64,000 bases of DNA, taken from the NCBI GenBank assembly GCA_038135065.1, contig JAYPWI010000014.1:28775-92774 (forward strand), read 5' to 3'. Under the pieces are notes generated by a model that was not told the DNA's origin, did not search any database, and saw only the letters and a program-made list of their open reading frames with translations. Positions 25,489 through 33,297 of the stretch are shown here, in pieces. The stretch comes from JAYPWI01 sp038135065 (GTDB lineage Bacteria > Actinomycetota > Acidimicrobiia > Acidimicrobiales > Poriferisodalaceae). Numbering within the stretch: the stretch's first letter is position 1; each line of letters starts with the position of its first letter. A program made the position numbers and the translations under genes.

Positions 25489-26819
25489 GGCGATCGGTCG
25501 CTGCTCGACCGGCCGGGGGCCAACGCCTCGGCCCGATCGGGTGGGGGAGCATCGAGGTCGATGACCCATTCGACCGCGAAGACCTGCGGTTCCGGCGACC
25601 CATTGCGTCGGTGGCCGGGCGCTCGAGTACCGAGTCGAATATCGCGCCAGAGGGGAATCGCAATCGCGGTCGCCAACCCGCCAAGGCCGACGGACAACAG
25701 GATGGCGGTCCGATAGCCGGCGTGTTCGATCACCATCCCCAACATGAGCGGCCCGAACAGGGCGCCCGTACCTGCGGAGGTGTACAGCACGCCGAGAAGG
25801 CGCCCGAGACCCTGCAGTCCGAAACACTGGGCCGCTGCAGTGGGGCTGAGGGCGACGTAGCCGCCGTACCCGACGCCCAGGACCAGCGCAAAGAGGGCCA
25901 TCAGCCCGTAGGTTCCTCCCGCGGCGAGCCAGATCAGGTAGGCGACCGGTTGGACGGCGAAGGCCAACACGACGGAGGGAAGCACGCCGACCCGTTCGGC
26001 GAAGGGGCCGATTCCCAGACGCCCGACCACGCTGCCGACCCCCAGCAGCGTGATCAGGGCGGAGGCCAGTGGTCCTGACACGCCACGTTCGGTTGCGTAG
26101 TCGTAGAGGAACACGAAGGGGGCGAACAAGGCCAGTGACATGGCCAGGCCGCTGAAGTACAGGCGGGCGAATTCTGGAGTGCGCATCGAGCGAACGACAT
26201 GGGCTCGGTCGGCGGCCGCGTTGGGCATCGGGCGGGACGGTGGTGGACGCATGGCCACACCGGCCAGCAGGTAGACCCCGAGGGAGCCGAGGGCCATCAG
26301 TTCGAACGAGGATCGCCACCCGATGGAGTTGATCATTCGCTCGAAGATGGGCACGGTCAGTGTGCCGATACCGATGCCGGCCGTGGACAGTCCCAGGCCG
26401 CTGGCCCGGCGCTTGTCGAACCAGCCGCTCACCGCCGCCGTGATGGGCACCAGGTACAAGCCGATGCCGGCGCCTACCCCGATGCTGTAGGTCACGTAGA
26501 CCCCGATCAGGCTGGTCGCTTGGGCCGAGAGGTAGAGCCCGGCGGTGATGAACACCGAACCGCTCAGCACGAGCGGTCGGGCGCCGAAGCGGTCGACGAG
26601 GGGCCCCGTCACCAGGCCGCAGCAGAAAACGCCGAACATCGTGAGGCCGAACACGAACCCGAATGACGACAGGCTGGCCGAGAACTCGTCCCGCACCTGC
26701 TGCACAGCGGTGGCGTAGGCGTAGAAGGTGGCGAAGGACCAAGCGTTGAGCAGGCAGGCCGCCGATGCCACGAGCCAGCCGGTCGGACCATCGATCCGGG
26801 CCGTGGGAGCAGTCGACAT
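25461..26819 (-). CDS. MFS transporter, monocarboxylate/OFA-like
   Basis: A 452-residue secondary transporter with about 12 hydrophobic segments. The loop motif after the second helix, GPLVDRFGARPLVLSG, is the MFS signature. The N-terminal sequence (WSFATFYAYATAVQQVRDEF) and the internal SGWFDKRRASGLGLSTAGIG are typical of monocarboxylate and oxalate/formate antiporter-like carriers. The substrate is unknown. The start ATG 26819 is chosen; the frame extends 16 codons upstream without support. Confidence 0.88.
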   Translation of the reverse strand: MSTAPTARIDGPTGWLVASAACLLNAWSFATFYAYATAVQQVRDEFSASLSSFGFVFGLTMFGVFCCGLVTGPLVDRFGARPLVLSGSVFITAGLYLSAQATSLIGVYVTYSIGVGAGIGLYLVPITAAVSGWFDKRRASGLGLSTAGIGIGTLTVPIFERMINSIGWRSSFELMALGSLGVYLLAGVAMRPPPSRPMPNAAADRAHVVRSMRTPEFARLYFSGLAMSLALFAPFVFLYDYATERGVSGPLASALITLLGVGSVVGRLGIGPFAERVGVLPSVVLAFAVQPVAYLIWLAAGGTYGLMALFALVLGVGYGGYVALSPTAAAQCFGLQGLGRLLGVLYTSAGTGALFGPLMLGMVIEHAGYRTAILLSVGLGGLATAIAIPLWRDIRLGTRAPGHRRNGSPEPQVFAVEWVIDLDAPPPDRAEALAPGRSSSDRSPQSISGAGS

Positions 26820-26885
26820 TGTCTCAACGGTACGGGTCGCCGGTCGTTGCTGGAAAGTCCTACCCAATGGCCGGGCAGAGAACGA

Positions 26886-27305
26886 TCAGAGGGCGCCTGG
26901 CGCGCCGGCCGTCCTGAGGGCTCCGGTGATCGCAGTGGCCGCTTGTTCGAGGGCGTCGGGGACGACGCTGGTCGCTGCATTGGCGAAGTCGAGGTCGGCC
27001 ATGGTCATGGTGGGGACAACGTGGATGTGTAGGTGCGGCACCTCGAAGCCTGCGACGATCAGCCCGACCCGTGCCGGAGCAAAGGCGGTGACCTGTGCGT
27101 CGCCGATCTGGCGGGCCACGTCGAACAGGTGCGCCTGGAGGTCTGGTGGAGCGTCGAGCCAATGGTCGATCTCGTCGACGGGGACGACCAGGGTGTGGCC
27201 CGGAGCCAGCGGGTTGATCGACAGAAATGCGACGCAGCGGTCGTCGCGCCAGACGAAGGTGCCGGGCAGATCGCCGGCGATGATCATCGAGAAGATGGTT
27301 GGCAT
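26886..27305 (-). CDS. HIT-family nucleotide hydrolase/transferase
   Basis: A 139-residue HIT protein with the catalytic triad motif HLHIHVVP near residue 91. The N-terminal half has the usual FSMIIAGDLPGTFVWRDD and PLAPGHTLVVP segments. Family members hydrolyse AMP-linked compounds such as adenosine phosphoramidates. It is divergent from the phosphatidyltransferase gene, with 50 bases between starts. Confidence 0.9.
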   Translation of the reverse strand: MPTIFSMIIAGDLPGTFVWRDDRCVAFLSINPLAPGHTLVVPVDEIDHWLDAPPDLQAHLFDVARQIGDAQVTAFAPARVGLIVAGFEVPHLHIHVVPTMTMADLDFANAATSVVPDALEQAATAITGALRTAGAPGAL

Positions 27306-27355
27306 GGTGCAACTATGGCCGCTGACGAGTGCACCGCGGGACCTACGATGCCGGG

Positions 27356-27937
27356 GTGGACTGGCGGCCCTTCACCGTTCCCAATCTGATCAGCGTTGCC
27401 CGGCTGTGTTGTATCCCCCTGTTCTGGTGGGTGCTGTTCGGCCTCGACGACCGGTGGGCAGCGGCGGTGGTGCTGGGGGTGTTGGGGGCAACCGACTGGG
27501 TCGACGGATACATCGCGCGACGATTCGACCAGGTGAGCGAACTCGGCAAGATCTTGGATCCGACCGCTGATCGTCTCCTGTTGCTGGTTGGTGTCTTGGG
27601 TGTGGCCATCGATGGATCGGTTCCGCTGTGGATCGCTGTCACCGCCCTCGTCAGGGAGGGGCTAGTCGCCCTGGTGGCGGTGGTGCTGGCGGTGTTGGGT
27701 GCCCACCGCATCGAGGTGACCTGGTGGGGTAAGACGGGGACCTTTGCGATGATGTTCGCCTTCCCGTTCTTCCTGGCAGGAGGCAGCGACATCGGTCTGG
27801 CCGAGGCGTTCAACGTGGGGGGCTGGATCTGCGCCCTGGTAGGGCTGCCCATTCACTACTACTCGGCCCTGGGCTACGTCCCGGCCGCCCGCGCTGCCCT
27901 GCGAGCCGGCCGGTCGTCCGCAACCGAGGGCCAGTGA
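27356..27937 (+). CDS. CDP-alcohol phosphatidyltransferase (PgsA2-like)
   Basis: A 193-residue membrane enzyme. The catalytic motif is complete: DWVDGYIARRF followed by ELGKILDPTADR (DG-x2-AR-x8-G-x3-D-x3-D). About five to six transmembrane segments are visible. It makes a phosphatidyl lipid from CDP-diacylglycerol; phosphatidylglycerophosphate or cardiolipin is likely. The start is GTG 27356 (VDWRPFTVPN). Its place upstream of gcvH matches pgsA2 (Rv1822) near gcvH (Rv1826) in Mycobacterium tuberculosis, though the genes between them there are absent here. Confidence 0.87.
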   Translation: MDWRPFTVPNLISVARLCCIPLFWWVLFGLDDRWAAAVVLGVLGATDWVDGYIARRFDQVSELGKILDPTADRLLLLVGVLGVAIDGSVPLWIAVTALVREGLVALVAVVLAVLGAHRIEVTWWGKTGTFAMMFAFPFFLAGGSDIGLAEAFNVGGWICALVGLPIHYYSALGYVPAARAALRAGRSSATEGQ

Positions 27938-27986
27938 CAGCCGTTGCGCTCTGGCGAGAGGGCCCCGATCCGGTAGCGTTCCTGTC

Positions 27987-28370
27987 ATGAGCGTGCCCGC
28001 CGAACTCCGGTACTCGACCGACCATGAATGGGTGCGGAGGGAAGGTGACCTCGTCCGGGTCGGTATCACCGATTACGCCCAGGACGCGCTCGGCGACGTC
28101 GTGTTCGTCGAATTGCCCGAGTTGGGTGCGGTCGTGGCTGCTGATGCATCGTTCAGCGAGATCGAGTCGACGAAGTCGGTCTCCGATGTGTTCGCGCCGA
28201 TGAGTGGCGAGGTGGTGGAGGTCAATACCACGCTCGAGGAGCAACCCGAGCTCGTCAACGCTGCGCCCTATGGTGATGGGTGGATTTGTGTGATTCGTCC
28301 ATCGAATCCTGCCGAGTTCGACGCGCTGCTCGATGCGGCCGGCTACGAGGCTCTGATCGCTGAGGAGTGA
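27987..28370 (+). CDS. gcvH: glycine cleavage system H protein
   Basis: The 127-residue lipoyl carrier of the glycine cleavage complex. The lipoylated Lys lies in EIESTKSVSDVFAP. The N-terminus YSTDHEWVRREGD is diagnostic. It shuttles the aminomethyl group between the P, T and L proteins; gcvP lies 34 kb away at the right edge of this window. Its stop overlaps the start of the FHA gene (GTGA). Confidence 0.97.
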   Translation: MSVPAELRYSTDHEWVRREGDLVRVGITDYAQDALGDVVFVELPELGAVVAADASFSEIESTKSVSDVFAPMSGEVVEVNTTLEEQPELVNAAPYGDGWICVIRPSNPAEFDALLDAAGYEALIAEE

Positions 28371-28825
28371 GTGTGGCCTCGATCTTCTGCAATCAGTGTG
28401 GACACGAGAATCCACCGGGATCGCGTTTCTGCTCGAGTTGTGGGTCCGAACTCCAGGCCCACCACGATCACCACACCGAGGGACTCGACGTATCGCCTGA
28501 GGTCGAGGGCCACACCGGTGGCGTGGCCTTCCTGGTCGTCACGGCTGGCCATCGCGCCGGTACCCGCTTCCCGATCGCCGGGGATCGGGCGACCGTCGGT
28601 CGCCACCCAGACAGTGACGTCTTCCTCGACGACATCACGGTGTCACGCCGCCACGTCGACCTCGTGGCCACAGAGACGGGCTACACGCTGAGCGATGTCG
28701 GCTCCCTGAACGGAACCTACGTCAACGGCCGGCGGATCGATGGTGAGGTAATGCTCACCAATGGCGACGAGGTACAGGTCGGTAAGTTCAAGTTGTTGTA
28801 TCTCCTCGGCTCCACGGGACCATGA
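28367..28825 (+). CDS. zinc-ribbon and FHA-domain protein (GarA-position homologue)
   Basis: A 152-residue protein. The N-terminus is a zinc ribbon with CNQC and CSSC pairs (residues about 8-26), then a His-rich linker. An FHA domain follows (about residues 60-150) with VGRHPDSD, SRRH and DVGSLNGTYVN, the phosphothreonine-binding loops. By position it matches GarA/OdhI, which control 2-oxoglutarate metabolism. The usual N-terminal phosphorylation motif (ETTS-type) is not visible. GTG 28367 or 28373 may start it. It is coupled to gcvH before and the MerR gene after. Confidence 0.9.
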   Translation: MSVASIFCNQCGHENPPGSRFCSSCGSELQAHHDHHTEGLDVSPEVEGHTGGVAFLVVTAGHRAGTRFPIAGDRATVGRHPDSDVFLDDITVSRRHVDLVATETGYTLSDVGSLNGTYVNGRRIDGEVMLTNGDEVQVGKFKLLYLLGSTGP

Positions 28826-29610
28826 CGATGGCCGACCATCGTTCCATCGGTGACGTGCTACGTCTGCTGCAGGACGACTTTCCCGATGTCACCATCTCCA
28901 AGATCCGCTTCCTCGAGGCGCAGGGGTTGATCGAACCGGAGCGGACACCCTCCGGTTATCGGAAGTTCGCCCAAGCCGACATCGACAAGTTGACCTGGAT
29001 CCTGACCCAGCAGCGGGATCACTTCCTACCGTTGAAGGTGATCCGGCAGCGGGTCGAGGCCGGAGACCATCTCCGCGCCCCTGCCGAAACGGCGCCCGAG
29101 CCACCGCCGGAGAGCCCCGAACCCGCACCTGCAACCACCCAGGTCTCGGTGTCGCGCACCAACGACCCGATCCACTCGACCCCGCTGTCGCCGGACCTGA
29201 CCTCGGTGAGCCTCAGTTCGGAGGAACTGGCGTCGGCCAGTGGGTTGACGCCATTGCAGCTTCGTGACCTGGAGACCTACGGACTACTGCGAGCCCGGAG
29301 GCTCGGGCCCACCACCTACTACGACGGCGAGGCCTTGCTCGTCGCCAGGGTGGCCAAGGAGTTCGGTGCCCACGGTGTGGAAGCCCGGCACCTGCGGATG
29401 TTTCGGACGGCTGCCGAACGGGAGGCATCGGTGTTCGAGCAGGCGATCATGCCCGTCATCCAGCAGCGCCGACCCGAAGCCCGCACCGAGGCTCGACAGC
29501 AACTCGAGCGTATGGCGGTCCTCGGCGAGCGTCTGCGGTCGGCCATGATGCGAGCTGCGCTCGCCGAATACCTGGGGGAACGAGCCGAGGACCGGGGTTC
29601 TTCCGGCTGA
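28822..29610 (+). CDS. MerR-family regulator, FtsR-like (Rv1828-type)
   Basis: A 262-residue regulator with an N-terminal MerR winged helix (RSIGDVLRLLQDDFPDVTIS, then KIRFLEAQGLIEPERTPSGY). The middle is a Pro-rich linker (residues about 90-115). A second HTH-like region follows (LTPLQLRDLETYGLLRARR), giving the two-module form of Rv1828. The corynebacterial relative FtsR activates ftsZ. It overlaps the FHA gene by four bases and precedes the bifunctional nuclease gene by 21 bases. Confidence 0.86.
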   Translation: MTMADHRSIGDVLRLLQDDFPDVTISKIRFLEAQGLIEPERTPSGYRKFAQADIDKLTWILTQQRDHFLPLKVIRQRVEAGDHLRAPAETAPEPPPESPEPAPATTQVSVSRTNDPIHSTPLSPDLTSVSLSSEELASASGLTPLQLRDLETYGLLRARRLGPTTYYDGEALLVARVAKEFGAHGVEARHLRMFRTAAEREASVFEQAIMPVIQQRRPEARTEARQQLERMAVLGERLRSAMMRAALAEYLGERAEDRGSSG

Positions 29611-29631
29611 TCATCGGGCTAGGGTGCTCTC

Positions 29632-30141
29632 ATGGTCGAGATGGAGTTGCTCGCTGTCCAGGTCGAGATGCCGTCGAACAGTCCAGTCATGCTCCTACGA
29701 GAAACCACGGGCCCTGGTCGGGTGCTCCCTGTAGTGATCGATACGCCCGAGGCGCAGGCCATCTATCGGGGGATCGAGCGCATCCGCATGGCCCGGCCGC
29801 TCACTCACGACCTGATGGCCTCGATGCTAGGTGAGTTGGGCGCCGAGGTGACCAAGGTGACGGTCACCGAACTACGGGACCGGACCTTCTTTGCGGAAAT
29901 CGAACTCGAGGTGGCCGGCGAGACGAAGGTCGTATCGGCTCGACCGAGTGATGCCGTCGCCCTGGCCGTGCGTACCGGAGCTCGGATTTTCGCCGCTGAA
30001 GAGGTGATCGCGGAGGCTGGCCAGCTGCTCGATGGCGCTGAGGAGGCGGAGGGCGACGGCTCGGATGAGGATCCATCGGAACTCCTCGACGAGTTCAAGG
30101 AGTTCCTCGACGGGGTGAGTCCGGACGACTTCTCGGCCTGA
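29632..30141 (+). CDS. bifunctional nuclease family protein (DUF151/BFN, Rv1829-type)
   Basis: A 169-residue protein. The conserved core spans VLPVVIDTPEAQAIYRGIER and RTFFAEIELEV to SARPSDAVALAVRTGARIF. The last 35 residues are acidic and Ser/Asp-rich. Plant and bacterial relatives have DNase/RNase activity in vitro; the cellular role is unclear. It keeps the actinobacterial order between two MerR genes. The palindrome array starts 21 bases after its stop. Confidence 0.9.
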   Translation: MVEMELLAVQVEMPSNSPVMLLRETTGPGRVLPVVIDTPEAQAIYRGIERIRMARPLTHDLMASMLGELGAEVTKVTVTELRDRTFFAEIELEVAGETKVVSARPSDAVALAVRTGARIFAAEEVIAEAGQLLDGAEEAEGDGSDEDPSELLDEFKEFLDGVSPDDFSA

Positions 30142-30162
30142 TCGCCGTCGACAGGCGTGAAA

Positions 30163-30270
30163 TTCGCGCGGAACGCGCGCACATTGGCCTGGCCTTAGGG
30201 CCTGATCTGCATGGGTTTCGCGCGGTTCGCGCGTGGATTTCGCGCAGTGCGCGCGAAATATCGCGCGAAT
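30163..30270. repeat. array of CGCG-rich palindromes, candidate operator cluster
   Basis: Three related 18-23 base inverted repeats and a half-copy fill this gap. They start with TTCGCGCG at 30163 and 30217, include the perfect palindrome ATTTCGCGC-AGTGC-GCGCGAAAT at 30237-30259, and end with TCGCGCGA at 30261-30268. The shared pattern is TTCGCGCR-N2-WNCGCGCG. The array lies about 110 bases upstream of the second MerR gene. No such cluster occurs elsewhere in the window. Confidence 0.6.
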
Positions 30271-30379
30271 GGTGGTTGCCTCTCCGCCTGACGGAACGTA
30301 TGGTGTCGTCACACCGACGTAGTTCCACCAATGTGACCTCCGTGAGCATCGGGGTCCATTGCCAGACAGGAGTGTGACG

Positions 30380-30844
30380 GTGACTGACGGAGTCGTCGCT
30401 GAGGGCTTTTCAGGAAAGAAGACAGCAGAGTTGGTGGGGATCACCTACCGCCAACTCGATTATTGGGCGCGAACCGACCTGGTCCGTCCGTCGCTGACCG
30501 ATGCCAGTGGCAGCGGCAGCCGTCGGCGGTACAGCTACCAGGATCTTCTCGAGCTGAAGGTCATCAAGACCCTCCTCGATGCTGGGATCCGCCTCGAGTT
30601 GGTCAGGGAAGTGTTCGACTACCTGCGGACCAACCTGGGGGCAGACGTTGCGTCCGCCAACCTGGTAATCAGCGGATCCACACCGCTGCTCGTCTCAGGT
30701 GACGAGATCATCGATCTGATCCAGCGTGGCCAGGGTGTACTGAACGTCCTGCCGCTTGCTGGTGTCAAGCAGCAGCTCGACGATGCGATCATCGAACTGT
30801 TCCCGACGGGCAACCCTGGCCGGACGGTCAGCGCTACCGGCTGA
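30380..30844 (+). CDS. MerR-family regulator (Rv1830-type)
   Basis: A 154-residue regulator with one MerR HTH at the N-terminus: FSGKKTAELVGITYRQLDYW, then SGSRRRYSYQDLLELKVI. The C-terminal half has predicted strands and helices ending DDAIIELFPTG. The start is GTG 30380, with AGGAG seven bases upstream; TTG 30359 and GTG 30374 are less well placed. It follows a 238-base gap holding the CGCG palindrome array, so it probably has its own promoter and may be autoregulated. Confidence 0.86.
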   Translation: MTDGVVAEGFSGKKTAELVGITYRQLDYWARTDLVRPSLTDASGSGSRRRYSYQDLLELKVIKTLLDAGIRLELVREVFDYLRTNLGADVASANLVISGSTPLLVSGDEIIDLIQRGQGVLNVLPLAGVKQQLDDAIIELFPTGNPGRTVSATG

Positions 30845-30851
30845 GGTCGGC

Positions 30852-31259
30852 TCAGTCCTCCTCGGCGGGTACGAACCGCAGGGAGGCCGAGTTCATGCAA
30901 TACCGCTCTCCGGTTGGTCGCGGCCCGTCTGGGAAGACATGGCCGAGGTGCGACCCGCACGCTGTGCAGCGGGCCTCGGTGCGGACCATGCCATGGGAAG
31001 TGTCGATCTCGGTCTCCACCCGGGCTGTGTCGAGTGGCTGGTAGAAGCTCGGCCAGCCGGACCCACTCTCGTACTTGGTGGTCGATTCGAAGAGTTCCTC
31101 GTCGCAGACGACGCAACGATAGGTGCCATCTGCCTTGTTGTCCCAGGTCTCCCCGGTGAAGGCCCGCTCAGTGCCCGCTTCTTGGGTGACGTGATATTGC
31201 AGAGCCGTGAGGCGCTCACGTAGTTCCTGATCCTCGAACGTGATCTTGCGCTCGGACAT
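30852..31259 (-). CDS. msrB: peptide methionine (R)-S-oxide reductase
   Basis: A 135-residue repair enzyme that reduces methionine-R-sulfoxide. Two zinc-binding pairs (CVVC and CTAC) and the catalytic Cys in RYCMNSASLRF are visible, along with GSGWPSF. The start at ATG 31259 is supported by GGGGAGG eight bases upstream. It is convergent with the MerR gene, with seven bases between stops. Confidence 0.95.
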   Translation of the reverse strand: MSERKITFEDQELRERLTALQYHVTQEAGTERAFTGETWDNKADGTYRCVVCDEELFESTTKYESGSGWPSFYQPLDTARVETEIDTSHGMVRTEARCTACGSHLGHVFPDGPRPTGERYCMNSASLRFVPAEED

Positions 31260-31287
31260 CTCAGCCTCCCCGGGCCCCGACGAACTT

Positions 31288-31312
31288 CGCCTTGCATGAT
31301 ATTGGCAAGGCG
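31288..31312. promoter_or_regulatory. inverted repeat upstream of msrB, candidate operator
   Basis: Perfect 8-bp arms CGCCTTGC (31288-31295) and GCAAGGCG (31305-31312) flank nine AT-rich bases (ATGATATTG). The element lies 29-53 bases before the msrB start, in the divergent gap shared with a small plus-strand gene. The position suits repressor binding. Confidence 0.4.
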
Positions 31313-31411
31313 CGCTGTGGAGGACATGTTCCACATCCACCGGTCGTCCACGGAAAAGTCACAACCTTATGGGTCTAGCTACCCACAGGGACACCTTCGT
31401 ACCGTTGCCGT

Positions 31412-31663
31412 ATGACCTTCCAGCTGATCCACGCAGACGGGCGAACCGAGACGATCGCCGAGGCCGACACCTATGAGCTGGAGGGCCCCCTCACCACCTT
31501 TTTCGCGACCAACGGCAGAGGCTACGTCGACTCGTGGTCGGTTCGGCTGGCCAGCTTTCGTACCGCCGACATCGCCTCCATTCGGAGGGTGGGTGCGTCA
31601 TCGCAGGAGGTCGAGCAACTGATCCGGGTGGTCGACCACCTCGATCGCGCCGGCGTCGCATAG
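31412..31663 (+). CDS. small hypothetical protein
   Basis: An 83-residue protein starting MTFQLIHADGRTE, with predicted beta-strands and then a helix. No motif is recognised. It is preceded by a gap of about 150 bases carrying an inverted repeat. Its last 66 bases overlap the 3' end of the convergent HAD gene, which lowers confidence. The N-terminal two thirds is free of other genes and reads like a normal coding sequence. Confidence 0.42.
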   Translation: MTFQLIHADGRTETIAEADTYELEGPLTTFFATNGRGYVDSWSVRLASFRTADIASIRRVGASSQEVEQLIRVVDHLDRAGVA

Positions 31664-32248
31664 CTCCGATCGCGACCCATGACCCCAGGTGACCCCGATG
31701 GCCGGGATGTCACAGGCGGCAGCCCCGAGGACGTCACCCGCCCGGTCGCCCACCATCACCGCCGCTGCGCTGCCGATCTCGAGGCGCTCCAGGCAGTGGG
31801 CGATGACGGCGGCTTTGGAGTCACGCGAACTGTCATCGCTCGCCCCGCCGACGAGCGAAAAGTGGGGGAGTAGGCCGAAATGGTCGAGAATGCGGGTCGC
31901 GATAGCCGTCGGCTTGGCGGTCGCCAGGGCCACTGGACCCCGAGTGGCCAAGGTCCGCACGACATGAGGCATCGCCGGGTACAGATGATTCTCCTGCCAG
32001 CCCGTGTGGTTGTAGACGGAGCGGTACGCGGCGAGGGCATCTTCGACGCGGGAGGTGGGAATGCCGAGGGCGGGGAAGGCCTCCCGTAGGGGTGGGCCGA
32101 TCCAGGAGTCGATCGTGGCATCGGCTGGGGCCGGTAGTCCGACTGCTGCGAATGCTGCCCGGTAGCCATTGCGGATGCCGACACGGGGCTCGGAGATGGT
32201 GCCGTCGAGATCCAGCAGGACCAGTGGTCGGGTGAGCAGGTCTGTCAC
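31598..32248 (-). CDS. HAD-superfamily hydrolase, phosphoglycolate phosphatase-like
   Basis: A 216-residue HAD phosphatase. It shows motif I LLDLDGTI (nucleophile Asp), motif II in LATAKP, a Lys motif in RDSKAAVI, and motif IV GDRAGDVLGA. A helical cap follows motif I, as in Gph-type enzymes. The start overlaps the upstream LLM gene by four bases. It is third in a coupled minus-strand operon. The substrate is unknown. Confidence 0.85.
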   Translation of the reverse strand: MTDLLTRPLVLLDLDGTISEPRVGIRNGYRAAFAAVGLPAPADATIDSWIGPPLREAFPALGIPTSRVEDALAAYRSVYNHTGWQENHLYPAMPHVVRTLATRGPVALATAKPTAIATRILDHFGLLPHFSLVGGASDDSSRDSKAAVIAHCLERLEIGSAAAVMVGDRAGDVLGAAACDIPAIGVTWGHGSRSELCDAGAIEVVDHPDQLLDLLR

Positions 32249-33297
32249 GGGCCGCTCACCCCGCGCACGATGTCAACGACCTGCCCCAGGGTGTCGAGGC
32301 GCTCCTGGGCAGTGGTCCCCTCGGGCTGCACCCGCAACACGTTGATGCCAGCCCGGTGATAGGCATGCACCCGATCGGTGACCTGCTCGATAGTGCCCAG
32401 GAAGTTCGTCTGCAGCACCAGCTCGTCGGGTACAGCTGCGGCGGCATCGTCCCGACGGCCGTCCAGCCACAGTGATTGGACTTCCCTGCATGCGTCTGCG
32501 AACCCGCCGCGGGCGTAGGCGTCGTTGTAGAAGTTGGTGGTGGCAGAACCCATGGCCCCGAGGGTGAACGCGACTCCGGCGCGGCGAGGGGCGATCAGCG
32601 CCTCGAGGTCATCACCGAACTGCACGGCACCGCCAGCCTGATACGAGAGCTGGTCGGGATCGCGCCCAGCGCTTCGGGCAGCGTCGATCACGTGGCCCAG
32701 GGTCGCCGAAGCGCCCGTCGGCACGAAGCAGGTGCCGACCCAGCCATCGGCCGCCTCCCCGGTGTAGCGCAGGGATGCTGGGCCCAGGGTGGCGAGCCAG
32801 ATCGGAATCTGGTCGTTGGCTGGCTGGGCGAGGCGGAGTGCCTTGCCCTGACCACCGGGGAGTGGAAGATGATGATGCTCACCCTGGTACGAGATCCGTT
32901 CACCGGCGAACGCCTGGCGAATGATGTCGACTGTCTCGGACATCCGGGCCAAGGGCCGGGCGAAGGGCACACCGTGAAGGCCCTCGACGACCTGGGGCCC
33001 CGAGACACCGAGCCCGAGAATGAAACGGTCGTCGCTGATGGCGGCCATGCTCAGGGCGGTCATTGCTGTCATGACCGGTGTCCTGGCCGAGATCTGCAGG
33101 ATGCCGGTACCGAGTTGCACCCGCTCGGTGACCGCTGCGAGGTAGGCAAGTGAGGTCACCCCGTCCATGCCCCAGGCTTCCGCCGACCACAGGATGTCGA
33201 CCCCCATTCGTTCCGCCTCGCGTAGGAAGTCGACGGTGTCCTCCCATTCGCGGGTCCGGCCCGACGCCGCACCTCCGAATCCGATGGCAACCTTCAC
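32245..33297 (-). CDS. luciferase-like (LLM) F420-dependent oxidoreductase
   Basis: A 350-residue TIM-barrel protein of the bacterial luciferase/F420 class. Recognisable segments are VKVAIGFGG at the start, GVDILWSAEAWGMD, ERVQLGTGILQISARTPVM, and FILGLGVSGPQVVEGLHG. Many actinobacterial members use F420; the substrate is unknown. GTG 33297 is the start, overlapping the upstream small gene by four bases. The in-frame extension to 33423 is Arg/Pro-rich noise. Confidence 0.86.
   Translation of the reverse strand: MKVAIGFGGAASGRTREWEDTVDFLREAERMGVDILWSAEAWGMDGVTSLAYLAAVTERVQLGTGILQISARTPVMTAMTALSMAAISDDRFILGLGVSGPQVVEGLHGVPFARPLARMSETVDIIRQAFAGERISYQGEHHHLPLPGGQGKALRLAQPANDQIPIWLATLGPASLRYTGEAADGWVGTCFVPTGASATLGHVIDAARSAGRDPDQLSYQAGGAVQFGDDLEALIAPRRAGVAFTLGAMGSATTNFYNDAYARGGFADACREVQSLWLDGRRDDAAAAVPDELVLQTNFLGTIEQVTDRVHAYHRAGINVLRVQPEGTTAQERLDTLGQVVDIVRGVSGP

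Noticed and set aside
24778..26742. Minus-strand frame of 654 codons across SRAP and MFS genes
   Set aside because: Arg/Pro/His-rich product overlapping two clear genes in other frames.
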